A stretch of DNA of 64,000 nucleotides from Plasmopara viticola (Eukaryota; Oomycota; Peronosporomycetes; Peronosporales; Peronosporaceae), in the NCBI GenBank assembly GCA_001695595.3, contig MBPM02000147.1, positions 40,180 through 104,179 on the forward strand. Reading direction: 5' to 3'. A program made the position numbers and the translations under genes. Below, one piece after another: positions 1 to 11,451 of this stretch. Positions within the stretch are counted from its first letter, which is position 1, and each line of letters begins with the position of its first letter. The notes beneath the pieces are model-generated. The model ran no database searches, was not told where the DNA came from, and saw nothing but the letters and a program-made list of their open reading frames with translations.

Positions 1-1880
1 AGAAGTATGGCGTGCGCAGGCAGATCGTTCCGGTAGCCGTCGCACGTCCTACGGGAATGGCCACCACAAAGGAGTCGGTAAAAAAACCGCACAAAACTGA
101 AAAAAGCAGCGAAGGCTTCGTCGATACAAGAAGTCACCGAAGCAATGATCAGTGATGAAAATACTGCCTTGCTTGATACGTTGCCAGAGCGTCTTGTGCT
201 TGCAGACTAAAAGGTCGATGACATGGCAAGCTATTAGATCATGCAACAGAATCAGACCTTGTGATGAAGCCGGCAGCTCAATGTCCAATGGCTTTCACAG
301 CGCATTGTCCCTCAAAATGGCAGATGACTTTCGCATCATCGCTAAAATTGCGCAACTGCATACAATCAACCGCGTATTATCAGCTACGAATCCGACTGAA
401 GACAGAACTTTTGTAACAAAGTAGACGCGTGTCATGAATTTACCGCTACCATCCAACAGCCATGACCTCTTCAAGGCGTGTGCCAAGTGTTAGACCCACT
501 CTGACTTTATCACGGAGCTTGCGCGCGGGTCGAAAGCACTTGGTATATTCGAGCTTGCGCTCATGTCCATTGCTCCGACACTCTTTGGAAATGACCACTA
601 AATTCAGTACATTTTAGGCCAGCCAATCGAACGGATTCCAGCACACCACATGCGCTTCTTGCATCCCAATACACTGCTACGGCTGCTGCGTTCAAAGGTT
701 GGAGAGCTTTGCATGGAGCAGTGGCGTGACGTACAATGGCAAGGTCACCTTCTTGGTGACCTTGAAGTGCTCCGCCAGCTTGGAGGGTACTACCCGGACG
801 ACTCGTCGGTGCTAAAGATTCAATTGAATGCTGGCTCCTTGGCTACGACAGTGGCTGGAGCTGTCTCCAGCCGCTGCTAAAGCTGGGTCGGAGGAACAAC
901 ATGCCTGGAACGCTGTCTCGCTTTTGACGGTAAACACAAGCGGCATCACGCTAAATGGTCATCTCTTTACTGACAATCTTTTCGCCGTACACTCGCTAAC
1001 ATGCGCTGACGCGCAGCATCCCAATACGTTCAAGTTTTCCCTCAGCTCAACTTTTGCCCATAAACTTTCGTCAATGACATTAACACGCGGCTCGACCGAC
1101 CAACGCGCGATCGGAGCAGTGGAAACCTGACTCTGCTACGTTCTAGTTTTTCTGGCATCGACACGGCTGCAGAAATGGCAAGCCTGTCGGTGCCGGGACG
1201 GTTTCTTGCTGTAAAGGTAACAATTTAACGTGCCCCCGTCTATATTCACAATGGGTATGCGCCTATCGATAGTCACGAAAAGCAATCGTCGTTTAAAACC
1301 TTCCAACAAATGGGTTTGAAGGCAATGCAACGCACTTCGTGCTTGGAGATTTAAATACGCCACTTGACCCTCGACCCGACTGCTCGAAACCTGGCTTGCG
1401 CTACGACCCGAGCCGCTCTGCTTGTCTCAAGTGAATTGCCAAACAAGCTGTCAATGATGCGTGGCGTACTTACTATGACTTTGAGCGAGTGTTTACTGGT
1501 CCTTTTCCTAAAAAAAATCGACCGGACGATATTCTGGTTTCGGAGCAATTCTGTGCCCGCTTTCACGAAAATGCCAAATATTTCCTGCCAATGCACGCTG
1601 GTGATCCTTCTGCTCATAGTGTTTCCCTTTCGAAGTGGTACGCAGCTACATGGTCGTGTGTATTAAAAATTTCCGCGATACCTTCTCGAATATCCGAAGG
1701 TTGTGTCAGAAATTGAGAAGGAAGCCGAGCGGCTCCTGAACCAAATTTGCCGTTCAGAAAACCTCGAATTTTTTTGGATAAACTAAATAAAAACATCGAG
1801 ACTCAGCTTTATGACGAAGAGAAGAAGTTCAAGCAACAAGATACGTGAGAGATCGAGCGCACAGTCAACGTCTGGGAAAG
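1..1880 (+). mobile_element. LINE-type retrotransposon copy 1, 5'- and 3'-truncated and decayed
   Basis: This is a diverged relative of the larger element at 3584-9684: the region from base 1 aligns by eye to about 4330-6180 there. It runs through the end of ORF1 (the shared ending FVTK followed by a stop, at about 424), the spacer, and the endonuclease part of ORF2 (for example the words DLNTPLDP and YFLP in translation). Similarity fades at about 1850-1900, before any reverse transcriptase. All frames carry stops and frameshifts, so no protein can be made. The left end lies outside the window. The right limit is approximate because the two copies diverge gradually. Confidence 0.75.
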
Positions 1881-2394
1881 AGCACGGCTAATGTCGGCAA
1901 AGATTGAGTTCATTTCATTTGATTACAATCCGCCTTCAGATGCTGTGGTTGCTTCCTGGTCGAGCAGCCTGCCGGTTGCCCTTGCGGGTGATGACACATT
2001 ACTTGAAGAACCTCTGGGTCGCTTTGGGGCTTGTTGACGCAAGCCTCGCACTTGGTGTAGCAATACGGCGCGCCTGAAGGGTAATCGGATGCGAGCCAGT
2101 CGTACGAGACGCCTGAGAAGGCGGCGCCTGCTGAAAATTAGTTAAAAAGTGGCTTTGTGTTGAGGACGGGGCTTCTGCAGCCTGTGCTCACTGGGAGGCC
2201 AGGGCTTTCTTGATTGAGCCTGAGCGCTGAAACACAGTAATTTTGGTAAAACTGCAGGGCCTAAAACCTGTGAGGCCAAAGAGAAAAAAAAATTCGCTGA
2301 GAGGCCTGGAGGGACAAAAAGATATATATATATATATTCCATGACGAATGGGAAGCCAGGAATATTTACCTTATGAAGTATAAGGTTGAAACCC
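1881..2394. other. unassigned sequence with an AT microsatellite
   Basis: No gene recognised. The stretch begins where similarity to the LINE fades. It contains a short (AT)n microsatellite at about 2322-2337. ORFs here are short and have no family resemblance. Confidence 0.5.
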
Positions 2395-2616
2395 GATCCC
2401 ATCTATGGGTCGTCGGCCCACGGATTGAGCTGCGGGCTACGCCGTTGTAAAAATGACGCGGCAGTGTGCTGAAAGACCGGACTTTCGTTAAAGCACCTGG
2501 AGTCTGATCCCATCTATGGGTCGTCGGCCCACGGATTGAGCTGCGGGCTACGCCGTTGTAAAAATGACGCGGCAGTGTGCTGTAAGACCGGACTTTCGTT
2601 AAAGCACCTGGAGTCT
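2395..2616. repeat. two-copy direct tandem repeat, 111-bp period
   Basis: Positions 2395-2505 and 2506-2616 are the same 111-bp segment, starting gatcccatctatgggtcgtc. The copies differ by one visible substitution (gaaagacc versus gtaagacc). Such near identity indicates a recent tandem duplication. The short open frames across it are by-products of the repeat. Confidence 0.9.
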
Positions 2617-2999
2617 CGACATGCGTGAACAATTTGCATGCAATTGGCACTGTATGTGCTGCACATGTGCCCAAAGTTGTAGCTGTTGATCGGCCGCAAT
2701 TACCGAGCAATGTTGCCAGAAGGTCTAAAAGACCATTTTAAGATGACGTAGAAATCAAAACGGGGGCAAAAGTGTAAAGCCGAAACCCTTCTAAGCCAGT
2801 GATTGGATTAAATTTACATCCAAAACTAAGGAAAAAACATAAGTTTATGTACTTCCCTTTTTTTAGGAAATTACACTAAATTTTGTAGCTTTCTATTTTG
2901 GGTAAAAACATATATTTATATATTGTACACCTGAGTAGTTTAGAACATATATTATGCCAGACGAGTTGGGAGGACTTTCGTTTATAATACTTAATATAG
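2617..2999. other. intergenic, AT-rich, nothing recognised
   Basis: No ORF with family resemblance, no RNA gene and no clear repeat is visible between the 111-bp repeat and the tRNA-Lys-derived unit. Confidence 0.5.
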
Positions 3000-3582
3000 A
3001 CGAGCTTCAACTGAGCTAGACGAGTAATTTCGAGTCAAAAAAATATCAAATGTACACAAAAAGAGAAACACAACCAGGAGCAAGCACACCGACAAACAAA
3101 CAAACAGCAAGTACAAGCTCTTGATATGCACGCACGCAACCACATTATTCTACTCGCATATAGCCGGACAAGAATGACGTGTCAAACGCATGGTTTATAA
3201 TTCTCTTGCGAAGACGATACATGATTTTCGTGTTTACATACAGAGTTCCAACTGCTGAGTGCAGACAAGCAGCCCATTTTCTAACAACGGAAATGGTTCG
3301 ATTATAGTCGAGCAGAAAAGTGTATCCTTTGCTGTTTATAACAGCTAATTGCGTCGCTTTTGTAGTCAAGAGCAATTGCACCGTGAATGACCATGACGAT
3401 TGTTAGACTAAAAGAGAAATCTGAACCAAAACACGAAGAAGGAGCAATGGCTGCTTTCCAGTATAAATGCATGGCGCAAAATCTTTCACGCACGACTCTT
3501 AGGCAAGTTTCACCCCCCGTGGGCTCAAACCCACGACCACTGGCTTAAAAGGCCAGCGCTCATCCAACTGAGCTAGACTGGT
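3000..3582 (-). repeat. tRNA-Lys-derived repeat unit, solitary copy
   Basis: On the minus strand the unit starts with a tRNA-Lys(TTT)-like head (3511-3582). A body of about 480 bp follows, with words such as gcaattgctcttgactac. It ends with the first 20-25 nt of a second tRNA-like head at about 3008-3031. The same body occurs at 11470-15200 and at 40131-40380. The copy at 11470 ends in the same way. The head is decayed (short T loop, poor acceptor pairing), so this is a repeat relic rather than a tRNA gene. Confidence 0.8.
3511..3582 (-). pseudogene. tRNA-Lys(TTT) pseudogene, head of repeat unit
   Basis: The anticodon arm is intact: a 5-bp stem around loop CTTTTAA, giving anticodon TTT. The A-box region (TAGCTCAGTTGG) is good. 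The T loop has lost one base. The acceptor 3' strand is GGGGGGT against 5' ACCAGTC, leaving at least two mismatches. This is best read as the promoter-bearing head of a repeat. Confidence 0.7.
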
Positions 3583-3811
3583 GAGGTGAACATAGCGACC
3601 GGCATCACCTCGGCGACGTGGCGAGTGTATTTACCCTCGAACACGGTGTCCTCAAGCGCTGATGGTAAACGGATCGGTATGTGACCAGATTCCGTTTGTT
3701 AACAAGCTGCACTCAGTCACGGAAAAGCGCTCTGTATTAGTCAGAGCGTCCGCCGTATGGTTATCGCTCGCTCCGCGGCATTGACCTGCTCACAAGTGAC
3801 GAAGTCAACCC

Positions 3812-4740
3812 GTGTTTGGGCCCTCTGGCCGAGGCGTCGACGCCATCATCGTCGCAGACGTCGAAGCAACCCACGAAGCAACAAAGAGCTATGCCGATGA
3901 TCTCTGCGCAAGCGGCAAGCGAATGACCTCGCTGCAGAAGGCAGTTAAAGAGTCCAAGAAGTGCAGTAGGAAGCTTCAGAACGGAGCTCTGCATGGCTCG
4001 ACTCCCGGCACCAACCAGCTTGCGAAGATTTCAAGCACCCAAGACGACGCTCTATCGATCTCAACGTTCGAAGGATTCAACGGCAAGATTTCTCTCCTTG
4101 GCAGTATAAAAAGCAAGACGACAGCTCCGCTCATGCTTTTAACAAACGGTGGTTTTTCGGACGGTTTCTTGACGGCTCAGAATAAAAAGAGGCGTAGACG
4201 CAGTGACATCGACTTCACTGCTCTGCCCACGAAGCAGCAACCGCAGCCTCTCGACGGCATCGCGACTGCAAACTACTTCGAAGCACTCCAGTCAATTCGA
4301 TCTCGTGGTCAAAAACGCCACCTCGAACAAGAATCACGGCGTGCGCAAGCAGGTCGAACCGACTAACGTGGAGCGCCCGGAGAGGGTGAAGACCGCAACG
4401 GAGTCGGCGTACTTTGTTGAGAAAGCAGGCGTCGCCGATACTCGCGGTGATCGAGTCGGTGATCAACTATGAGAACACAACGCTGCTCAACATTCTCCCA
4501 GACCGTCTTGCAGCAGCAGACGCAAAGGTTCCTGGTATGGTGAAACTCATTGAGAACGCGACGAACCCCGACCACATCGTGAAGTCGGCCGCTGCCTGTC
4601 TACTCGCTTTCAACAGCGCGCTGTCACTCGCGATGGATGGTGGCAGCAGACCTATCGAGGAGCTCGCGCAGCTTCACGCAATTAACCGCGTGTTGTGCGC
4701 GACGTATCCTGACGAAGACACAACATTCGTGACGAAGTGA
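3812..4740 (+). pseudogene. LINE ORF1 remnant
   Basis: An open frame of 184 codons (3812-4366) is followed by a shifted frame (4414-4740) that ends FVTK-stop. The truncated copy 1 has its stop at the same place (about 424), so this is the natural ORF1 end. The product would be a basic RNA-binding-type protein of roughly 300 residues; KKRRRR is visible near the middle. No CCHC knuckle is evident. The frameshift at about 4366-4414 inactivates it. Confidence 0.6.
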
Positions 4741-4793
4741 AAAGGCGTCAGGGGGATGTCGATGCCCTAAAAGCGTCAAGACATATTTAAGGA

Positions 4794-7700
4794 GTGTGCC
4801 ACACAGACGCCATCACAGAACTGTCGCGCGCGTGTCAGGCGCTTGGCATGTACGAGCTCGCGCTCATGTCGATCGCGCCGACATTGTTCAGGAACGATCA
4901 TTGGGTCCGGTATTTTACGGGTCAGCCTGTTGATTGGATCCCGGCGCACCACATGCATTTCCTGCACCCGAACACGCTGCTGCGGCTGCTGCGGTTGGAC
5001 CTTGGTTCACAATGCATGGAGCAAAGGCGTGAAGTACAGTGGTAGGGTCACTTGCTTGACGACCTGGAGGCACTGCGCAAGCTTGACGACTACTATAGGG
5101 TCGACTCGTCGGTGTTGAAGGTCTGCGTGGATACTGACGGCCGCGCAATGACAAAAGCTGGAGGCTTGTCCACCCGTTGCTAAAGTTTCCTCGGCTGCAC
5201 AGCACGCCCGGAATACTGTCTCTCTGATGACTACAAACACCAATGTCGACAAGAAGAAGGGTCATCTATTCATTGAAAACCTCCTCTCCAAGCATTCGGT
5301 GTCTTGCGGCCAAGAAACCAAGTTCGTCGACGCACAACACCTCTCAACCTTCAATCTTTACCTCGACTCGAGCTTCACGAACAAGATCTTTGTCAACGAC
5401 CCAACCGCAATGCTGGATCGACCCACGCGTGGTCGATGCAGTGAAGTTTTTAGACTGTTACGCTCCGACTTCCCAGGCTTCGACACGGCTGCTGAAATAC
5501 CGCGCCTTTCAGTGTCAGGCAGGTACCTCGTCGCGAAAGTGACGGTCGAGTCTGCTCCCGTCTACATTCACAACGTGTACGCGTCAGTTGATCGCCAAGA
5601 GAAGCAGCAGTTCTTCATGAGTCTGTCAACCGATGAGTTTTAGGATGACGCGACGCACTTCGTGCTTGAAGACCTGAACACGCCGCTCGATCCGCGACTA
5701 GACTGCGCAACGCCCGATCTGCGCTACGACTCAAGTCGCTCCAGGTGTCTGGAGCGGCTCGCGAAGCTTGGGGCCGTCGACGCTTGGCGGAGCCACAACA
5801 ACTTTGAGCGGTTAATTCACCGGTTCGCTTCCACGGAAGAGCCGTCTGGACTACATCTTGATGTCAGAACGGCTTTGTGACCGCTTCTACGACAAGTCCA
5901 AGTACTTCTTGCCCAAGCACGCGACGACCACCTCGCTCCCAGCATCTCGCTTCGCTCCGGCAGGCAGCTTCTCGGATACTGGAAGTTCCCACGGTGTCTG
6001 CTATACTTCCCACAGGTCGTTTAGGCGATCGAGAAGGAAGTCGAGATGGTAGGTGATCACCTGCGCACAGTGAAGAACCCGAGAAAGTTCTGGGAGCAGT
6101 GGAAAACGAGAATCAAGAAGCAGCTACAAGGCATACAGAAGAAGCTTCGACAGCAAGACTCACAAGCCATCGAGGACACCCGCGTCGTGCTGGACCAAGC
6201 TGCCGCGCGGTTCCGCGTGTCGTCGAGTGAAAACGATCGCGAACTTTTCGACGAAGCCATGAGCAACTATAAGAAGACGGTGACGCGGACGAGCCAGTAC
6301 AACTAGGATACTGCATTTGACTCCCAAGCCGCTAACAGCCGAGGAGTCCACTAAACACTTATTTCGTCCAAGGGACACGAGCTTGCGACGAGTCTCGATT
6401 GAGGAAATTGTGACACCGAGTAGAAGTGTCTCGACGATCCCTCGAGAGATCTCGCTCCGTTTCCTGGAGCACTGGGGGTCCGAGATGGGAGACCTTGAAA
6501 GTCCGACAGGAAGGGATCCTCCACCCGACGATGCCATGCAGCGCAAGTTTCTCGACTTAGTCTCGTGCTTCGTCTCGGACCCTGACCGCGAAATGCTTGA
6601 CGCTGAGTTAACAGCAGCAGACCTCGCAAGTGCGATCAAGCATACGAAGGCAACGTCATCACCGGAGATGGATGGCTTGACCGCTGGTCCCTACCAGGTG
6701 GCGCCAGATGTGTTCGGCGAGTGCTTGGCGATTGAGTTCTCAGATCGACTCCGATGTGGCGAGCTCATGGCGTTTCAGCGCAAGTCGGCAGTCGTGCTAC
6801 TACACAAGAAGGGCTCACGCGCCGAGCCTGGCAACTACCGGCCGATCGCACTCATATGAGTCGATATGAAGGTGCTGTCAAAAGCGCTGACGTATAGATT
6901 GCAGGGCGTGATCCTCGACTTGATCCATCCGGACCAAAAGGGAGTCGTCAAAGGCCGCTCGATACATCACCACGTGCGCTTCCTCTCCGATCCGCAAGAT
7001 CTCGTCACAAGCCGCGACGAAGAGGCATACGCGCTGTTCTTGGACTTCCGGAAGGCCTTCGACCGTGTGAACTGGGACTTCATGTTCCGGCTGCTTGAGT
7101 GCATGGGCTTCGGACAGGGCTTCATTAAGTGGATCCAGCTTTTGTACACAAATCCCCAAGCGCACTTGCTGGTCAACGACAAATCCAGCCAGCATTGCAT
7201 CCGACGCGCGGCGTGAAGCAAGGCGATCCGGTCTCGACGCTGCTCTTCGTGCTCACAATCGAGCCGCTCGGGAACATGCTGCGCGCGCACGAAGAGCACG
7301 GTGTGTGTCTAAATGAAGACCACACGGTGACAAGCAGATTTTTTGCAAATGACTCAACGCTTCTCGCCAGTTCAATCGTGAATATTAAGGAACAGCTGCG
7401 TCCGTGGACGAGTATTGCCTAGGCTCTGGCGCAAAACTCAACATGTCCAAGTCTGTTCTGCTGACGCTAAAGCGAAATGCCGAATGCCCTGCGCTGCCTG
7501 GCGTTCACAAGCTCGCGTCCGCGGACACGGTCAGGTACTTGGGCATCCCATTTGGACAAGCGCTTGTGGATAACGTAATCATCGAGTTTCTTGATCAGCG
7601 CTTGTACGACGGCTCTAAGGCTTAATACCGACGCGCGCGCACGATTCGTAGTCGACTCCTGGTGTTAAGACGGTGGTGCTCTCGCGCCTGTGGCACTACA

Positions 7701-9318
7701 CACAGCATGTACCGATTTCACAGACAGTGGTTCGCCGCTAGTAGTCGATGCTCAACCGTTTCGTCTTGTGCCGCAAGCACGACCGCGATACAAAGCATGT
7801 GCAGCTCATCCCGAGTAAATTCTTGCACTAGCAGCGCAGCGACGGTGGATTGGGGATTCCAAAACTCAATGCCCAGCTAAAGCGTCAGCGTCTCGCCCTG
7901 CTGCTGCAATTCACGAGCGTGGCGAGTGCGACGCACGAGAGGAACTGGGCAACGGCGAGCGTCGAGCTACTGAAATTCGTGATGCCTTGCTACGCCAGAT
8001 GCAACGCGCTGGACTTCCTCACGATCTCTCCACTTCGACACGGCAAGCTCATCAGATGGGGTCGACTGTCGGCATGGTGGAGAGCAACGTGGACGTGTTA
8101 GTCCAAGACGCGCTGGGAGATCACGTGGCGCGACCTGCCTCCAAACGAGCGCGCGATGTATGGTCTGAATCAGTCGATCTGGTTCCACGCAGATGCAGAG
8201 CTGCACTATGAGAAGACCATGCGTACAGCAACGAAAGAAGCGCATCGATAGTGTCTCGGCATGGTCCTCGATCCACAGCGCAGCTTTCGTCTGCATGTCT
8301 TGCGCGTGTTCGACCTTTGGTGGCTTGCCGACATCCGACACAAGGGTGAGGCGTGGCCGACTTGTGATGAGTTTGTCCAACGCCACCTCGATTTCACATT
8401 CGTACCGGTTCTACCAGGTGTAAGGCGTAGTGGCTACGTACACTGCATTGCGAGACAACGCAGATTGTGGATCGACTTGGTGCACTGCAGCTAGTGCGAG
8501 GTTCGTCAAACGCTAGCTTAAGGCGTCTGCTTCCGCGCGTGGGATGTATGAGCGGCACAAGGACGTGCTTAGTTCCGGCGATCCCAAAATCGGCGCTATT
8601 GCAAGTCGTCTGGACACCCCAGCTACCAATCAAGCCACATCCAATGGCAATCTTCTCTCAGCGGGTCGACGAGCAGCGAATTAAGGTATTCACCAAGCAC
8701 GGCAGAAGACTGAGTGAGATCTTACTGCCGGTCTTTGATGACTTGCAGTTCCGACTCGCGTTCCGGCTGCTTCCCGTGCGCTCACGATTTTGGTTCCTAG
8801 AAGTATCACGTCCAGGTATCTGAATCTGTGTTCGCGATGGCTGCGAAGCGATCGAGACGGAGCTACACCTATTCTTCGACTGCATGCCCGCAATGCAGGT
8901 GTGGAGGCAGATCTAGATACTCGTCTCGCCGTTCTTCGTCTCTCGCTCTGGCTGGCTTGACATCGCTCTTGGGAACAAGCTGCGCGTTTGCGAAGACTGG
9001 GACGAGTGCGCTGACGTGGTGCGCAACGTGTGGCACGTTTTCCGAGATGTGACGCTGCACACGATCTGGACGGATCACAACAGGTGCCTGTTCGACGGAA
9101 GACAGCCGACACCAGCAGCTCCGGCGATCGCGGTGATCTTCTCGACGTTCTGCGCGCACCTTCGGTTCTTCCAACGGCGGTTGTACGATCGAGAAGAGAA
9201 TAGCAAGCTACAGCGAGTGATCGAAACGATGAAGACTCATCCAGCATTCGGTGACTTTACAAACCGACAACCGGATATCACCAGTGTTCGGTCAGGGGCG
9301 GAGCCGGGGCAGCTTTAA
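4794..9318 (+). pseudogene. LINE ORF2 remnant: endonuclease, reverse transcriptase, zf-RVT
   Basis: The endonuclease portion is recognisable by GQETK (about 5310), VYIHNVYA (about 5560) and DLNTPLDP (about 5680). The reverse transcriptase portion has GNYRPIAL (about 6830), the motif A word LDFRKAFDRVNW (about 7040-7075), motif B RGVKQGDP (about 7208-7231), and motif C reading FFAND at about 7339-7353 where active enzymes have FADD. At 8827-8910 a C-x4-C...HLFF-D-C arrangement matches the zf-RVT region of plant-type LINEs. Multiple stops, for example after GNYRPIALI, and frameshifts break the frame. Confidence 0.8.
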
Positions 9319-9632
9319 CGAAGTCAGATTGCACACACTCAGCACCTTCCAACGGTAGGAACCCTTTCTTCCGCGCACCGCTAATCCAAGCCGATTTTGC
9401 ACAAGCTCTTGGATTGCTCACACCTTGGTGGGTCGGAATTGTGTAACTTTAACGGAATCGGACCGAACACACTCCGAACCCTCCGCCGATAGGGTTTCTT
9501 CTTCGAGTACAGAACCGGCGCCTTTATCAGCGGACCCATCGCGAGGTCTCGAACTTTCCTCACTGAGGAGGAAAGGAGCCGGGACAGCTTCAACGTAGTC
9601 AGATCGCACACATTCCGTTCCCTCCACTTAGT
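9306..9632 (+). repeat. internal repeats in LINE 3' UTR
   Basis: A segment of about 50 bp recurs three times with divergence, at about 9306-9360, 9440-9493 and 9580-9630. Shared words are agcttyaacg, agtcagat and gcacacac. The first and third also share ggagccggg. Such imperfect 3' UTR repeats may be the RT recognition region, but that is inference. Confidence 0.6.
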
Positions 9633-9669
9633 TGGGGCTCTCCTCAAACGCGGTCGTCGTCATTTTTTT

Positions 9670-9681
9670 AAAAAAAAAAAA
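9670..9681 (+). other. A12 tail of the LINE
   Basis: Twelve adenines follow a run of seven thymines at the 3' end of the element. This is consistent with target-primed reverse transcription. Confidence 0.6.
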
Positions 9682-9684
9682 GAA

Positions 9685-10173
9685 AGAGCGTCAGACCAGC
9701 AAATCAAGTCGGTAGGTATCCCAAAATTTACCAAATTTTTGGAACCTCCAGCGAGACGAGTCGGGCCCCTAAAATGTACCAATTTATTGGTACATCTGGG
9801 GTTTTTGGAAATTTCGAAAATGAGAGCTCTCCTGACCACCCACAATTTCGAAAACCTTCCGACAACCGAAAAACCTTCCGACAACCGAAAAACCTTCCGA
9901 CAACACTCCATACCTGTCAAACTTATCACCCTGTTTTTCAAGACATTTTAAACATCATAAAAAGATCGGCTCAGAACCTCTGCAAGCGCATTACACAAGT
10001 GGACCACATATGCACGTTTTCACACCATATTGGTGTACCGCACAAATCCTTTATTCCATCAATGCTGCATCCACAACTCCATTTCTTCAAGTACTCATTA
10101 GACTGTATATTAGTATTTAAAGTGTATACTTATAGCTAGGTACAATTGAGAAGTCACATCGTCTAAATTAAGG
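9685..10173. other. intergenic with an 18-bp minisatellite
   Basis: The only structure seen is a short tandem repeat at about 9849-9905, in which aaccttccgacaaccgaa recurs three times. ORFs crossing it are artefacts of the repeat. A small palindrome, taccaatttattggta, lies at about 9777-9792. Confidence 0.6.
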
Positions 10174-10340
10174 GAAATTTTAACCGCCGGTACCCTTTTG
10201 GTAAACTGCCGGTACACCTTGATTTTAGCCAATAAGATTAAACTAAATCCACAATTGGGAGCACTTTATCTCTGTTAATGAACACAGTGTTTTTTCAACC
10301 AATTAAAAGAGAAAGCAACACCCATCCAGTACCCCTTTTT
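10174..10340. repeat. left terminal inverted repeat
   Basis: This pairs with 11287-11451 in inverted orientation at roughly 85% identity by eye. It is written as a pair of near copies separated by about 950 bp. Confidence 0.75.
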
Positions 10341-10439
10341 GTCAACTGCCTTGTTTTTTATGAAATAACTCCTACTCAATATCACTCTTTTCAACATCAC
10401 TCTTCTCAATATCACTCTTTTCGCACTCTTCTTCTCGCA

Positions 10440-10625
10440 ATGAACACTATGCAACCCCCTAAAGAGCTCTCGTACAGCACTCTGGAAGAGGTAATGTCGG
10501 CGGTTCTCATGCACGCGCGCGCCCAAGGTTTTGAGCTTTGTGTTTGCTGTTTATATCTGTTTCATTCCGTCCCGATCGTTCGATTAGAAAAGGTTACACT
10601 AAATATCTACTTGACTCACCCGTAA
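10440..10625 (+). pseudogene. short ORF inside the TIR element, possible transposase N-terminus
   Basis: From the ATG at 10440 a 61-codon frame starts MNTMQPPKELSYSTLEEVMS and contains HARAQGFEL. The opening resembles the start of FAR1 or MULE transposases, where a short acidic helix precedes a 'HA..QGY' word. This is a weak resemblance from memory of the family, not a search result. The frame stops long before any DDE domain. Confidence 0.3.
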
Positions 10626-11286
10626 GGACTGTAATGAAGTTGGCCACCGAGACCTCGAAGCCGCAATAATCGACCTCGGCTTTTTTTCCATAGCTGCGTC
10701 GGACACCGAATCGAATCAGCAGAGGCATACAAAGCTGACGTGATGCAGGATAAACACATACAGATTTTATTTTGGCTTCGACTGTTAAACACTTGTCCGG
10801 GAAAGCAATTGCGAGGATTGCACGGTTTTTGGTCCACCAGCATCAAGATGATCTACAACAATAGCGTCGCATTGTCAATAAGAAAGGTATGGCAAATTGT
10901 CTTCCAACATTGTCTTGACTGGCTGTCTGGGATCCCAAGACGCTTGACTGAGTGGTAGTGTGATAACGCATTCGCAATGTGTCTGTAAATACTCCAAAAG
11001 CGAGACGTGTCGACCTACAGCAAATGACGCACATTATAATACAAGGCATGGAGCCATACTACAGATGCCTTGCTCACAATCACCGCCCAATTGTTCATGT
11101 GACGATGGTATTCTTCTCCGCAAGCGCAACTCATAATCAGCAGTAGCAACACCCAGAAAGACGACGTAAAGGAAGGCGCAATTTGATAACTTGTTCAGTG
11201 CTGCTTTCATTGACAGAAAAATATTGCTCTCATTGAATTGCTCCTTTTTTCATTGGCTAAAAACAGGGGGAACCGGCAGTTTACGG

Positions 11287-11451
11287 AAAAGGGGTACCGG
11301 ATGGATATTGCTTTCTCTTTTTATTGGTTGAAAAAACACTGTTTATTAACAGTGATAAACTGCTCCGATTGGTGTATTTAGTTCAATCTCATTGGCTTAA
11401 ATCAAAGGGTACCGGCAGTTTACCAAAAGGGTTCCGGCAGTTTGAAGGTTC
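11287..11451. repeat. right terminal inverted repeat
   Basis: This is the partner of 10174-10340. It lies about 10 bp from the start of the next tRNA-Lys-derived unit (about 11460). Confidence 0.75.

Larger units (their letters stand above)
3584..9684 (+). mobile_element. LINE (non-LTR) retrotransposon copy 2, nearly full length, inactive
   Basis: The element holds, in order: a leader (to about 3811), an ORF1 remnant (3812-4740), and an ORF2 remnant with endonuclease (about 5227-6050), reverse transcriptase (about 6317-7625) and a C-terminal Cys-rich zf-RVT-like motif (8827-8910). A 3' UTR with internal repeats and an A12 run at 9670-9681 follow. This order and the A-tail are typical of L1-clade-like LINEs. 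Stops and frameshifts occur in every domain, and the RT motif C is altered. The exact 5' end is uncertain, and I could not find a target-site duplication. It begins within a few bases of the 5' end of the tRNA-Lys head at 3511-3582. Confidence 0.85.
10174..11451. mobile_element. DNA transposon-like element with ~165-bp terminal inverted repeats
   Basis: The left end (10174-10340) and the right end (11287-11451) are inverted copies of each other. Shared words include cttttggtaaactgccggta, gtgttttttcaaccaat and aagagaaagcaa. The motif aaactgccgg recurs within and just inside the ends as subterminal repeats. Long TIRs with subterminal repeats suit Mutator-like (MULE) or related elements. No clean target-site duplication is visible and no full transposase is present, so this is non-autonomous or a deletion derivative. 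Confidence 0.75.

Noticed and set aside
8658..9247. Minus-strand ORF of 185 codons
   Set aside because: Antisense shadow of the LINE ORF2 C-terminal region, where the plus strand carries the zf-RVT motif.
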